From Bostrychus sinensis (taxonomy: Eukaryota > Chordata > Actinopteri > Gobiiformes > Eleotridae), in assembly GCA_020698575.1 (NCBI GenBank), contig CM036248.1, positions 24,292,229 through 24,356,228 of the forward strand: DNA of 64,000 nt, read 5' to 3'. Under the pieces are notes generated by a model. It saw only the letters and a list, made by a program, of their open reading frames with translations. It did not search any database and was not told the DNA's origin. Below, piece by piece: positions 36,056-48,849 of this stretch. Position 1 is the first letter of the stretch. The number at the start of each line of letters is the position of its first letter. The translations under genes and the position numbers were made by a program.

Positions 36056-36475
36056 ATGTGGAAGGGTTTGTTATCTGGGACACTGAAATCAAAGACCCTG
36101 TTAATGACTGAAGAACTGCATTTGGACTTCATTCTTAGCACAAGAGCATTTGGTGGTGGACAGCCACAGTGGTTAGCGGTTTGTTCAACATACTGTATGT
36201 GTATTATCATGGGAACTGATGCGAACATGCAACATTCCTGTATCTTTATTATACTTATATACAGGATATTCTTAAATGATAATGGTGTTTTTTTTTTTTA
36301 TAATTTCAACATGTTTAGTAGAGCAGAGGTCTCAAAATGTGATTAAGCATTGTAAGTAATTGTACCAGTACCATAGCATATTATGGACACATATCTTATT
36401 ATAAAGGTATTTTTTGCAATACAGTGTTGACAATATATTAATCTGTTGTAAATAAATGATGTACTTTAATATCTT
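36056..36475 (+). terminator. slc4a11 3' UTR and polyadenylation signal
   Basis: About 400 nt of non-coding sequence follows the TAA at 36053-36055. A canonical AATAAA stands at 36451-36456, followed by a T-rich tract (36474-36487), so the transcript probably ends near 36475. Confidence 0.6.
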
Positions 36476-36919
36476 TTGTGTTTTTTTATATCACCATTTT
36501 ATTTTATAACATCTGTATGATACTACTAATTTGTAGAGCACTGTAGGCAAATGGTTGTAAATTTAAGCTTAAATGTACCAATAGATGGCAGTACAATCTC
36601 ATGTTGTGGTTGTTAAAATTTTAGGCTAAGTTCTCCTCCAGGTGCAACCTGTAATAATGGATAAAGATTAGGTATAAAACATTAATACAAACCCTGCAAC
36701 ATTAGCACATTTAAGTAATCAGAGAGAGAAATTATCCAAAGTAAAAAGTAGTTATTTAATATTAATAACAAAATACCAGCAACACAAAACAACTGAACCT
36801 TTATGTCATATCCACCTTAACTAATAAACCAGCCAAAAAACAAAAATATGAAGTGAGAAAAACTCAGACCCTAAGCATGAACCAAATACGTCTGTCAAAA
36901 TTTTGAAGCCCTTTATACC

Positions 36920-37421
36920 TTAATTGGAGCTGCCACCCCCTCCAGCCATCTCCTGTCTGAAGGCGTGGGACAGTTGACACAGAAGTGCTTTCACCTCACT
37001 GGAAATAATCTGCAAAAAACATGCGTGTAACATTTTTAGGCCACTCAAAATGGCATGCATAAACAAATGAATACAGACATTCTCACAGTTCTGCTTCTCA
37101 CACCTCCTGTCCCATCTTCAACATCCTCACACTCAGTTCTCACACCTCACTTAAACCCAACTTTGGGACCAGCGCCAATGACAGCATGCATGCATTTATC
37201 CAGCTCACACCAAAAGGAAAGATATACTTGTCATTTATTCATATGAGATATTAAACCCAGAGACAGACAGGCCAGTACAGAATAAATGCTGCACTACTCA
37301 CAAACGTGTTCTACATTAAAAAAGGCTAAGCTCTGAGCAGTGAGGCTTTGACAGATCCACCTCCAGGAGTTTGATAGGGCACAGCAGGAAGATGGCACAC
37401 AACAGGCCACATATGTTAACC
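36920..37421 (-). CDS. Possible last two coding exons of an unidentified minus-strand gene
   Basis: Exon 37421-37361 has a strong acceptor (cattttctcacag) and a GAG|GTGGAT donor; it reads VNICGLLCAIFLLCPIKLLE. Exon 37009-36920 has acceptor gttttttgcag and reads IISSEVKALLCQLSHAFRQE, then MAGGGGSSN and TAA. Both join in phase 0. The hydrophobic first part could be a membrane helix. An upstream exon was not firmly connected: a nearby segment with donor CGAAG|GTAAGC (about 37545-37560) has the right phase, but a stop codon lies shortly before it in that frame. I do not recognise the protein. A non-coding spliced transcript or chance is possible. Confidence 0.3.
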
Positions 37422-38803
37422 CTGTGAGAAAATGTAACTTATGTCACCACGACAGTTAAATCCAAATGCTGCAGATGGAACAGATGCACTAGATGCTGGC
37501 TCCAAATAGTGGACAGCATGAAACACGTGAAGTGTTTGCTTACCTTCGTTTTTTGCTTTAAACTCCCTTCACTCTTAAAAGACTCTTGAGAAGCACAGAG
37601 ACAGAGTTTAATTTGATGCCATTGTCTCTGATGCCAGTCAAACTACTACCATCTGCTGTGCACTCCCTGATAGGAGCAGGAGACTTTACAACACCGAGCG
37701 TAGACAAAAGAAACAGGGACACAGCAGCATCTGCTCAGATTGTTGTTAGTCTCATGATGATCTACTAAAAGAGCATTTACAGTCACAGAGAGACATGAAA
37801 AGTAGGTGGAAAATATGGACACACTACTTCAACAGGCCAATAAAGCCACCAACACAAGCTAATGTTTGCTACCACGTGTAATTTATACACAGGCTGCAAA
37901 CACAGTGCATAATGCATACATTTGTTTATCAAAACATATGTAGCAATATTATAGACAATATTTCAACTGTGAATGCACATTTGTAACATTTTACAAGATA
38001 AATAAGCAAGACTTCAATATTTCTGAAACTGCATTAAAATTAGCCAAGCTTAAAAGTCAGCACATACCAGCAATTTTCTTCTTCACTCACAGACAACCCC
38101 TCAGAAATGCTTGCAACACATTCTAAACAGAATGATTTTTTGGCAACTTTTGGTAAAAACGTTGTAATATAATAAAACTAAACTTTACTCCTACCTAAAC
38201 AATATAACAACGATTATACATCCATGTCTGGATAAGATAACTTCAGTGGGGAAGTGGCCACTACAAAGCCTGTGGTCACACTGCTTTAGCTAACTCCACA
38301 CAGAGCAACATACAGTATAAGTATAGCTTTATTAAACCCGATTTAGTGTTGACTAAGAGCAACAGTTGTCATCATACAGCTCATATTTATCTGTTATTAC
38401 GTGTTTTACATGTTATTAACCTGTAGAAGCGGTTGACCTCTGCCCTGTGCGCGACACTGCAGAGTCGCATGCTGTATTGCCCTCAAGTGGCGTACCCCAG
38501 CACTACAAACACACCTTCAAATTAAATAGACAAACATTGTTTATTCTCATAAAATAGTGCATCTCACCAATAACAGTGCTACCAACCCAGATGTTGTTAA
38601 TAAAACAAATTATAAAACAACTCTTTCTTACTTTCTTACAGAATTGCACTAAATAATACTGTAGCATAGCCCAGTGTACTGCTACATACTGTGAATAGTA
38701 TCATATTGCATCAACATCATTAGCTTTGCAAGAGGTAGTGAAACTAATGGACTTACAATTTACAAAATCTGAAAAAAAAAGGTAGCCAAAAATAACAAAT
38801 ATA

Positions 38804-38822
38804 ACACACACACACACACACG
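38804..38822. repeat. (CA)n microsatellite
   Basis: About nine CA units in non-coding sequence downstream of slc4a11. Confidence 0.85.
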
Positions 38823-40049
38823 CAACAAAACACAAACCCTTCTTTCATCTTCTTTTGATCAGAGGTGTCTGAAATAAAGATTACATTCAGTGAGTGGATC
38901 AGGAGAGACAGAAAGAGGCTCAAACCTTTTTGTTTTCTGATGAAATATTTCCTTTTTTTCCTATGGCACTTTAGCACAGCATCAAAGAAAACGTCAGCAT
39001 CAAAGTGATTCTGATATAACTTAAACTACGGCCTTTTTTGCCTCAAGGAGCATCTCGAGTGGGTATGAATGAAGGACAAACATCACTGACTACACCTAAC
39101 TGACACTGTCTCACTATCACTCTGCCTGGAAGAAAAAACAAAGACCTTTAGTGTGTGTTTTCCTTTAACTTCCCTTTACACATTTTATTTTCTAGGCTTT
39201 AAGCCAACAAATGTCCTTGAGAATTAACATTTGAAAACACAGTATGCTGGAAAACAATCACTAAAATGGGACAAAGGTTTGTTTTTTCTAAATATTGTAG
39301 CTTACTGTATATTCATGCCCGTTGCAAAATACTTCCTATTAATAAAAAATGCACATTGTGTTATAACGGGCAAAATGGGCTTTCTCCAAACCTGCTGCTT
39401 TCCCTTTTGAATGGTCCTGTAATTATGTACAGTTATTTCCTTAAAGTGACTATAGTGACTAAAGTGTCATATCAGTCCCTTAAAGGATGTTATGGTACAT
39501 TTTGTTGGAACCAATACAAATGTTAGTGTATTGTTTAGCCCCTAATATTGCAAGCACACTGGCTTCTGCTCACTGCAGGGCACTACTGAAGATGCTGTTA
39601 TATGCTGATAAAAATCACACAATTTCTTGTGTATCACATTGTAACATGCTGCTGAAACAATCATGCTCTGTTTTAATGACCCCATCTTAGCAGGCTCTGT
39701 GTAGTAATAGACAATAAATACTTTTGTAACACAAAAACAGCCACGTACAGTACCAGCCCAAAAGAGATGTGAATAATATTGTAAAAGTCAAGTAATAAAA
39801 TAAAGCAGGTCAGCCTGCCCTTGAGTTTTTGGTCAATGTGACAGATATTGATGCTCTGTTGATGCTGCACATTAACTGTAACCCAGTGGAGTCTGAGTGA
39901 TGTATTCAGGGGCAAGTCCAGTTCCTGTGTGGATGGGCCTTTAATGATAGGTCATGACAGTCACACAACACAAAGGGAAATGTGTAGAAATAAGTATAGA
40001 ACTGGGTAGTCTAACATTTAGTGAGGAGGAGTGGTGTGGTGTGTTCTGC

Positions 40050-40103
40050 TTACACCAGCTCCATTAGCTCCTGTTCACTCCTGCTGTCATCTCGCCTTAA
40101 CAT
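40050..40103 (-). other. Exon-like segment, minus strand
   Basis: On the minus strand, a pyrimidine/purine boundary 'ctgcagttgcag' is followed by an open frame reading MLRRDDSRSEQELMELV and a TAA. It would suit the end of a protein, and an AATAAA on the same strand occurs about 860 nt downstream (near 39184). No upstream exon could be linked, so this may be chance. Confidence 0.2.
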
Positions 40104-43100
40104 CTGCAACTGCAGCCAATTATAAAAATAAGAGGAAATGTCAGTGAGAAACAAGTCAGAAGCTGATTCAAAGAGACACACCAAAGGTCATCCTCTGTCC
40201 TGCACTAATCTGCTTTTCTCACAAGCACACTCAATGCCAATGACTTCAACTAAACTTAATTTTAGCAGTTAAAGTCAAGAACCATGTGGCTGTATGTCCC
40301 AGATTAACAGTCCAGATTAGAGGTTATTCTGTGGGCTCTGCCGTGCAGCCTGGAAAGTCACTTATTTAGGTCACACAGAAAAGACTCTCTCAAAGAAAAC
40401 CTTTGATATACAGTTCAATAGAAACTCACTGTTGAGATAGTCCATTATCTCAATTTGTAAAATGATTACAGTTGAGTCATTTTATAGTCTCATGCAGTGA
40501 TTATGAGAGGACAGTGTTGACAGGTCTATGGTGAAAGATGACGCCTGGAGAAAGGAGACTATGGGACTGAAGTACATTAGGGTTAGGGTGCACTGCATTA
40601 AGAAACAATGCAGCGTAAATACACTCAGTTGGTACATGCAGTAGTATTCTGGTATCACCCTACCATGTGTAGTCAGTGTGGGTTATATAGTGTATGACAA
40701 TAAGAAAGTCTAGCTTTTTTTTTTTTTTTCAGTTTTAGTAGGACTATTAACAGTCTGATGCTAAGACTTATTTAATCCCTGTCCTTTTTAGTTTGATTTC
40801 CCAGAGGAAGAACCAATAAATGCAGATTAAACTGTGTCCATTAAACAATCAGACAAAGCACCACGCACAGCCCGCCCCAAATGAGATAAATAGTTAAAAT
40901 AATCTGCCTTAAATGCAGCATTTTGTGGCTTGGGTGGGAGGGCTTCCAGAGCTGCTTCACTTCTCTGACATAGAGATTTGCTACATATTTGAAAAACAGA
41001 CTACAATAATCCTCCTCTATAGTTGCATATGTAGTTGTGATTTATCCCCAGCAGATCTTTCATGTTTAATGCAGGGAGTTGCTGAGTGCTGTTGAAAGTT
41101 TCTGAGCAGGTTTTCCTCAGACTCAGGTGTGAAGTCTCCTGCTGCACAAACTGCCACAGGGAAATGAGAACTGTGGTGAGCTCAGCATTTCCTGTGCACT
41201 GACGAGGGCTTATCAATAGTTATATGTATCTTCAGTTCATCATGTGCAGCTGAGGTACCTTTCATCATAGACACTTCAGGATTTAACAAATCAGGAGCTT
41301 TTTCATGTTAATGTTTTTTGAAGTTGGAGATTCTCGGAAGCAGAGTTATGCTGGAGTTAGACCTTTGTGTGGTGAGCATAGTGCAGGATTCCTTTTTAAG
41401 AGGAATCACTGACAGAACCATTTAGGATGATTATTTTCCCATTACAGGACTGACTGAACCTGAGTCTCACCTCAGCTCTGGAGCCTCGCTGAAGCACAAT
41501 GGACCAGAGAGAAGTCCCAGCATAAGTGTGGCTATACAAAAAGTATACTGAAAAGTGTGTCTGCCTCTTACTGAGCTGAATAGGACTGAGATTTTTCAGA
41601 GAAGTTACATGACACTTTGCTCTCACAGGTTTTGTCTAATAAAATGTTCTTCAAGGGCAGATCTCTCCAAGCACAGAGCCACAAACTGTTTCTCAGACAG
41701 CAATACATGGTTGGAGAGGCATCCATTGTGTTTTAAAGGGAGACACAAACCACACTCTTTTAAACAAAAGTGATAAGGCAAAGTACTACCATTTTAAAAT
41801 ACTTGTTTTTTTAGGTACTCTTAATCTTGTTTTTATTTCTTAGTTGACAAAAGCAAATAGCTGCAATCTACAATTTAATTCACCAAAAAAAAAAAAAAAA
41901 CAACAACAACTGAGCGCTAAGTTAATACATTAAAAATCCTTTTAGTTCATTATTAGAACATTTAAGCCAACATCTATCTTTAAAGGGGACCTATTAATGC
42001 TAAATCAACTCTGCTGTGCTTTCTACCATGTGATAAACAAATCCAAAATAGTATTGATTCAAATCCTCCTGTGGTGGTTCCTAATGATAAGGGGATCTGT
42101 TATACTATTTATCAAATGCACAATCCATTACAGAGCGTCCATAACAATAAGGGTATGGGGTATGTATTTTTATTTTATTTTTATTGTTTGGGGCATTTTT
42201 AGATTGTTGGATCATGGTTAGTCTTTTTGTCTAAGCCATGAATCTGAAAACTTCTATCAATACCAATAAGAGAAATTACTCAATAACTGCTGGTAATTAT
42301 GGGATAAGATTAATGAATCCATACAAGGAACAGAAATAGAAACATCACCCTAATTTCTACAGTGCTCAGTCAATCCTTATAAATATAATATTCATTAAGG
42401 AAAGGTAACATTTTGTTGGTATAGACTGGATTTACAGCTGGCTGCCTCTGACACACTGAGGTCACACAATTATAAAAGAGGTCTGGCAGATTCTTTTCCC
42501 TGTGCCTTGTCAAATGATACTACTTTGGTCAAATCCTGTTCTGCTTGAAAACAACACTTTGTACTGGAAGCAAGTGTAAGCCACAGCAGGTGAGCAGAGA
42601 AGTGAACTGCTGCCTAAGGCTAATACCCTCAGAATGTCCCCAGATTCATTATTGTTTAGTAATACAGAGAGACTTTTAATGTGTATATGTGTATTTTTAC
42701 AGATTAAACACTATATTATATGTTTGTCTTTATTGGCCAAACAGAATGAATAAATGTTGAAAAATAAATAGATGCATCTTTTTTATTTTGGATTTAAAGT
42801 GTTCACAAGGCTATATTATTTAGATGCTACTCTAATCTGAGCACATCTGAGCAATGCAGATGAATAAGTTATATGTAGAAACTGTGTAGAAACTTTTGCA
42901 CAGACATTTTTTTTCATATTTCATTTAATTTCATACACCTAAATACTGCTACACTAAAAACTGTTGTTGAGAAAACACCCTAGAACTCAGACGTCGCTAG
43001 AAAATTAATGCCTTACCTCTGTGACCTTTTTCCTGAAGACAGAGTGAATTTTTATGCAACCTCAGAGGGCTGCCCAAACCTTTGCTTATGACTGTTTTTC

Positions 43101-44555
43101 TACTCTTATTAATCAAGTAATTTCTTTAATATACAGTATACATGTACAGTATGCAAGTACAAGCCTATTGCAGCTCTACTTCTGTTACTCTTACTTTATA
43201 TTACTTATATCTTGATAATATTACAGATTATTACAGATGAAATGACTTAAATAACTTGAGCATTAATAGCATGATTAAATATTAAGATGGTAATGTTTTG
43301 TTTAAGTGTTAGACACAGCTTTTCTTACGTTCTTGAGCAGTTCTTGAGTACCTCCTGCTAATGTGCTAATGTTTTTGCTTTAATACTACTAATGCTTGTA
43401 ATGCCACTGCACGGAGACAGTACAGTATCAACACAGGTCTATAAACAATTATTGGAAGAAAACATTTTCTGCTTAAGCATTAAGCTTAAAAGCATTCTAA
43501 ATCCATTACTGATATTCCTTGAACTATCAGAAACTCATTTCAATGAAGCACTTGACATACATCATATTTTTTATTTTGTTAAGACTAGTCATTGTTCCTT
43601 TGAGGCTAGTGAATGAATTCTGTATTATCTCAATAACAAAACAAACAAACAAACAAACAAAAAAAAACCTGCAGTGAACCCCTTGAGACTAAAGACAAAG
43701 CTCGATTTTTCTGCTTTTGCACTTCAGAAGGCACAGACCTTATTTCTGATTAACTGTGAGAGTATCTAACAGATAACGACACAGAGATTAAACCAGGCTG
43801 TGAAGGATGTTAAAGGAGAGTACATCAAAGAGCAGCGTAATCTCCATCTCCATCAGTCGAACCTCTTACACTGATCACTTTGGGAACTGTTGTAAGTTCC
43901 TGCATTACACAAATCAGCCTTTCCTTCTTTTCTTACCAACAAACAAAGCAATTTAATTCCTCAAGTTTCAACATAAAACAAAACAAAGCACCGGCAGTTG
44001 TTTCCTGTCATTTTACTACACAACAGGTTTTATCTTTGGTTTTGAAGAAGTGGTGTGATATGTTGTTCTGCGCACACGCTGACAACAGTAAAAAAGATTG
44101 TTCTGAAGTGTTCAGCCTTCAATTCTATGATGAGCAAATCTAAATTAAAAGTATATACTAAATAAATTTAAAAGTATTAACAAAACAACAGCAAAAACAT
44201 AACTCATCAACCACAACCACTAAACATGGACGGCAAGCCCATTATGTGAAATTAACTATTAGATTTCTCTCTATGAATGTTGATCACCTGCACATTTGAG
44301 TTGGAAATAGTAGCCTATTTTCATCACCAGTGTCATCTTCAGTTGCTGGTACAATCATGGTATTTGCAAATAGTGTATAATGCATTATATAACCAATTCT
44401 AATTCAAACTATGCAAAGTAAATTCTGTGGAATAAAGTGTCAATATATTATGCACATACCAAATATACAGTTGAATCCACTGTGTAATAATGCACTACTC
44501 AAATGTAGTTTGACACTTTGGAATACAACTTTATGACACAGACTAAACTTTAAAA

Positions 44556-44814
44556 CAGTGATTCTGAACTGGTGGCTCAGGACCCAAAAGTGGGCCACGG
44601 GGAGTTTGAATATAGTTTCAGTTTCCATTGGCAACAAATGGCAACTTCTACATTGAGAGGTTGCTAGTTTTGTTTGTCAAAAACAAACGCGCCCCCTTTT
44701 TTTCTTTTTCTTTTTTTTTTAACAGTTACAGACTGTGAAAGACAAATGAGCAAATAGCAAATTAGATCACTTATAAAAATTCATTTACAAAAAGGTTCAC
44801 CAAGGTTGAGAACA
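44556..44814. mobile_element. Short hAT-like non-autonomous element
   Basis: The left end is CAGTGATTCTGAACTGGTGG followed by 'gacccaaaagtggg'; the right end is 'caccaaggttgagaac'. These are imperfect inverted termini of the common 'CAGTGGTTCTCAACTGGTGG' hAT type. The target-site duplication is not clear. Confidence 0.45.
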
Positions 44815-45157
44815 TTAAACTCTGTGGAGTGTGGCTGTCTGTAAAGTCTGTGGTGTTAGCGCCTGCATGGGTTGATGGTAGAGTGTATAGTGTAGTGAGT
44901 GTGATGTTGTATAATGTAAAGCTAAAGTAAAAAGTAATACAAAAGCAAGGTGCTGCAGGCACAGGTGTTGGCCTGGGAGAGAAGCAAGAGCAAGGCTGCT
45001 GTAGGCGGGTCTTTTATATTATTATGTTTATATATATATTATATTTAATGGCAGTGCATCAGGCTCTGGATGCACAAATGCACAAGTTTGATGTTCTGTG
45101 ATGTTTGTTCATTATAAGCAAATGTACCACAATATACTGTGTTTGAATGCAGACATC

Positions 45158-45790
45158 CTACTGTTCACACAAATCTAGCAGGAATTACAAACTACAAATG
45201 TTCAAGAAGACTTACATCTAAAGAGCACAGAAACATAGACCTCAATGCTCAGATACTACATTCTCCACAAAATCAGTAAAGACTCCATTAAAGCTGAGTA
45301 ATCTTCATAATGTGGCAATCTTAATGTGGCATTTGTGAAACAGTGTGTAATGAAAAGAACAATATACTGTCGGGTTCCAAAGGAACAGGAAGAATTGGCC
45401 TCAACTTTCTGTTCAATCAAATAAATCAAACAAGAGCTAAACTTTAATTAGAATTCTGTTGCTGGACGTCTCAACAGAAGATCATGACCCCATTTACACA
45501 CAGTGTCAACATGTCTTCACAGAGATTGACAATCTGATCACAGACTGGGTTTAACACAGTTTGGCTTTTAGCGTTCAGTTTACACTGTCAAAGAAATTCA
45601 TTATAAAATTCTAATTACCCTACAATAGTCTGAACAACCAGAACAGTAGATACTTTTTGATACAATATCCCTGGTGCAGTGGTAACACCAACTTTACAAA
45701 TTGATGAAATTATTTCTCTGTAAAGTGTGTGTCAGTTTCTATACAGAAGGCAAACAGAGGACATACAGTTCAGCTTTTAGTCTTGGAGAA
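45158..45790. repeat. Duplicated segment, copy 1 (uninterrupted)
   Basis: About 630 bp matches 47061-48846 in direct orientation, apart from the LINE inserted in the other copy. Matching starts at 'ctactgttcacacaaatctagcagg' and ends at 'cagcttttagtcttggagaa'. Differences are small substitutions and short indels. The unit itself has no coding capacity. It may be a local duplication or two copies of an unidentified repeat. Confidence 0.75.
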
Positions 45791-46407
45791 ACCATTTGGT
45801 AGAGCACATTGTGAGTGACTGCCTCTCATTGAAAAATGTGTTGAACTGAACTCAGCCTTACTGAGCCATCTCTACCATTCACTTGAAGTATGCTATGCCA
45901 AAAAATTCATTAGAGGTCACTCTGCTTGGTTCAGACTCTGGCTGCTACCAGGAAGTCGACAACTGAAAAATCACCCCTGACATCTGGACTGTTTTTGGCT
46001 GAAATTTCAAAAGTAGGTTTGTTTTTTAACATGTTACTTATCAGATCTATGTAACTCAATGCAAAAAAAAAAAAAAAAAAAAAGTCTAATAAGGAGGAAT
46101 TCATTTTTGAAAACATGCGTTACCAAATGGTAGAAATGGAATTTCATGGTAAAACTTGGTGCTGGGCGACAGCTCAACCATTTGGAAACAGTTTGTTGAA
46201 ACTGAGCTAATATCATTAAAATAAACTACTTTCTGTAGAATAAAAACACTTTGATTCATGCATTGTTATTAATATGTTGTATTAAATATATTTTAACACT
46301 GAATTGCTTGATTTTTGTAATTGTCTGATGTCCAAGTTGATATTTCTATTTTGTTGACCTTTTCAGCTGGACTCTTTTTATACAGGGATTGCCACAGTGA
46401 ATGTTTT

Positions 46408-46555
46408 TTTACCACCAGCACCTGGAGTTAACCAACCATCCTCTGCCCCTCCACCACCAGTATGTAGAGTTATCCTCCACCTTTCCACCAACAGTACCTA
46501 GAGTTTACCAACAGTCCCCTACCTCTCTATCACCAACAGCTGGAGTTTACCAGTT
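46408..46555. repeat. Short degenerate minisatellite
   Basis: Three to four diverged units of about 45-50 bp share 'accaccagcacctggagtt' and a 'cctctgccc'-like part. They lie between the two duplicated segments. A poly-T run follows at 46741-46766. Confidence 0.55.
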
Positions 46556-46729
46556 AAACTCTACATAGCTACCAAGGATGTCTTGTGAGAGGAAGTGCCG
46601 ACCCCCAAGACCAAACCCAGATGGACATTTGGTAGTTCTCACTGAAAACCAAGAGAGGTGCTGCCTCTGTAGTTAATGTAAATGTGAAAATTTTGTTTTT
46701 TATTGTTTAAATTTGGCATTTCCATCACA

Positions 46730-46766
<37 letters not shown>

Positions 46767-47266
46767 GTGATGCAATATTTTAAAATGGGCATACCAAAAC
46801 CAAGCTACATAAGTAATGTAAAACAAGTTACTATGGATATGTTTTGTGAATTGGAGAGGAAAGAAAATACATCAAGACCTATAGAATGTATACTTTTATG
46901 TAAAAATGGGAGTTAAGTAATTTTGATGTTATAAAATGTACTTGGTATAATATTTTTTCTAGAAATTTGACTTTTTATCTTCTTTTTGGCATTTGTATCT
47001 ACTAAATTGCAATTAAAATGTTATTATACATCTATGTATTAGGTACTTCTACTACTACTACTACTGTTCACACAAATCTAGCAGGGATTACAAACTACAA
47101 ATGTTCAGCATGAAAATGTAGGCCTCAAAGCTCAGATACTACATCCTCTACAAAAGCAGCTGAGACTCCATTAAAGCTGAATAATCTTTATACTGAATGT
47201 AGCATTGGTCCAACAGTGTGTAATGAAAAGAACAAAATACTGTCAGGTTCTAAAGGAACAGGAAGA

Positions 47267-47827
47267 TCAGACTTCCCTATCCACAGACACTTCCTCCAGC
47301 TCTACCGGGGGGACCCCAAGGCGTTCCCAGGCCAGCTGAGAGACATAGTCCCTCCAGCGTGTCCTAGGTCTTCCCCGGGGCCTCCTCCCAGTGGGCCATG
47401 CCCGGAACACCTCCCCAGGGAGGCGACCAGGAGGCATCCGGAACAGATGCCCGAGCCACCACAACTGACTCCTCTCGATGTGGAGGAGCAGCGGCTCTAC
47501 TCCGAGCTCCTCTCGTGTGACAGAGCTCCTCACCTTATCTCTAAGGGAGCGCCCAGCCACCCTGCGGAGGAAACTCATTTCGGCCGCTTGTATCTGGGAT
47601 CTTGTCCTTTCAGTCATGACCCAAAGCTCATGACCATAGGTGAGAGTAGGAACGTAGATCGACCGATAAATCGAGAGCTTCGCCTTTCGGCTCAGCTCCT
47701 TCTTTACCACAACAGACCGATACAACGACCGCATTACTGCAGACGCTGCACCGATCCGCCTGTCGATCTCACGCTCCATCCTTCCCTCACTCGTGAACAA
47801 GACCCCAAGATACTTGAACTCCTCCAC
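47267..47827 (-). pseudogene. LINE ORF fragment, C-terminal part after the reverse transcriptase
   Basis: A 186-codon open frame reads EFKYLGVLFTSEGRMEREID, then RRIGAASAVMRSLYRSV, LTYGHELWVMTER, LLLHIERSQLWWLGHLFRM and RPRGRPRTRWRDYVSQL. These are typical C-terminal blocks of LINE endonuclease-reverse transcriptase polyproteins, after the catalytic core. The catalytic F/YxDD box is absent, lost in the internal deletion. The last codons run into the target-site duplication. Confidence 0.75.
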
Positions 47828-48420
47828 TTGAGGCAGGAACTCTCCCCCTCTCTCCCCTCTCTCCCCTTCCCAACTCTCCCTGAAACCCAGTTTCAGAGCC
47901 CAAGCTGTGTGTGGAGGTGAGCCCGACTATATCTAGCCAGTATCTCTCAACCTCCCACACAAGCTCAGGCTCCTTCCCCCCCAGTGAGGTGACATTCCAT
48001 GTCCCTACAGCTAGAAGCTGTGTCCGAGGACCTGGTCGTCGAGGCACCCGCCTTCGACTGCTGCCCGATCCACACTGCACCACTCCCCTACGATTACCTC
48101 TGCGGGTGGTGAGCCCACAGGAGGTCGGGCCTACGTCGCTCTTTCGGGTTGTCGGCCACCGGGCGCTCGCATTCGAGCCCCAACCCCAGGCCTGGCTCCA
48201 GGGTGGGGCCCCGGCTGCGCCATATCGGGCGACGTCACGGTCCTCGATATAATACTGTTCATAGGGGATTTATGAACTGCTCTTAGTCTGGCCCGTCATC
48301 TAGGACCTGTTTGCCATGGGAGACCCTACCAGGGGAATAATGCCCCAGGCAACATAGCTCCTAGGATCATTCGGGCACTCAAACTCCCCCACCACGATAA
48401 GGTGGCAGTTCTAGGGGGAG
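47268..48420 (-). mobile_element. Internally deleted non-LTR retrotransposon (LINE) with 13-bp target-site duplication
   Basis: The element runs minus-strand from 48420 (5') to 47268 (3'). GGAACAGGAAGAT flanks it on both sides (47255-47267 and 48421-48433). Its 5' region contains 'gaactgccaccttatcgtgg' and a 'gaccgtgacgtcgccc' block known from an abundant fish LINE. Start of the endonuclease domain and end of the reverse-transcriptase ORF are both kept, with the several-kilobase centre missing. It has no poly-A tail. The clade is RTE- or Rex1-like; I am not sure which. Confidence 0.75.
47787..48083 (-). pseudogene. LINE ORF fragment, start of the apurinic endonuclease domain
   Basis: The open frame contains LLAVGTWNVTSLGGKEPELV and ERYWLDIVGLTSTHSLGS, the N-terminal block of the APE-type endonuclease of the same LINE. 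The catalytic E of the TEHL/LTETH region reads T here (GLTSTH). Sequence becomes unlike the family after SGGVQVSWGLVHE, where the deletion joins it to the C-terminal part in a different frame. Confidence 0.65.
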
Positions 48421-48849
48421 GGAACAGGAAGATTTGACCTCAATTTCCTGTTTAATCAAATAAATCAAACAAGAGCTAAACTTTAATTAGAATTCTGTTG
48501 CTGGACGTCCTGGCAGAGCAGGACCTCTACAGAAGATCATGACCCCATTTACACAAAGTGTCAACATGTCTTCACAGAGATGGATAATCTGATCACAGAC
48601 TGGGTTTAACACAGTTTGGCTTTTAGCGTTCAGTTTACACTGTCAATGAAATTCATTATAAAATTTTAATTACCCTACAATAGTCTGAACAACCAGAACA
48701 GTAGATACTTTTTGATACAACATCCCTGGTGCAGTGGTAACACCAGCTTTACAAATTGATGAAATTATTTCTCTGTAAAGTGTGTGTCAGTTTCTATACA
48801 GAAGTCAAAAAGAGCACATTTAGCTTCAGCTTTTAGTCTTGGAGAAGTA

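Larger units (their letters stand above)
36490..45150. other. Stretch without recognised genes
   Basis: AT-rich sequence downstream of slc4a11. Besides the exon-like minus-strand segments at 36920-37421 and 40050-40103, it holds simple repeats (CA at 38804-38822, AAAC at 43635-43665, poly-A at 41885-41900) and a hAT-like piece at 44556-44814. A TTAA-type miniature-element start ('tttaaaggggacctatta') lies at 41980. Nothing else was identified. Confidence 0.4.
47061..48846. repeat. Duplicated segment, copy 2, split by a LINE
   Basis: This is the second copy of the 45158-45790 unit, in two parts (47061-47267 and 48421-48846). They are separated by a 1153-bp LINE and a 13-bp target-site duplication. 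Removing the LINE restores collinearity with copy 1. Copy 2 also has a small insertion ('cctggcagagcaggac') near 48510. Confidence 0.75.

Noticed and set aside
37560..37770. Minus-strand open frame (reading GVVKSPAPIRECTADGSS) considered as the exon before 37421
   Set aside because: In the frame needed to join 37421 it stops before the CGAAG|GTAAGC donor, and its acceptor is weak; kept only as a note.
41001..41216. Minus-strand 71-codon open frame with a possible acceptor (gtgcacag)
   Set aside because: No donor, no partner exon with matching phase, and no recognised family.
47216..47920. 234-codon + strand open frame
   Set aside because: It is the reverse strand of the LINE coding region; the minus strand carries the recognisable reverse-transcriptase C-terminus.
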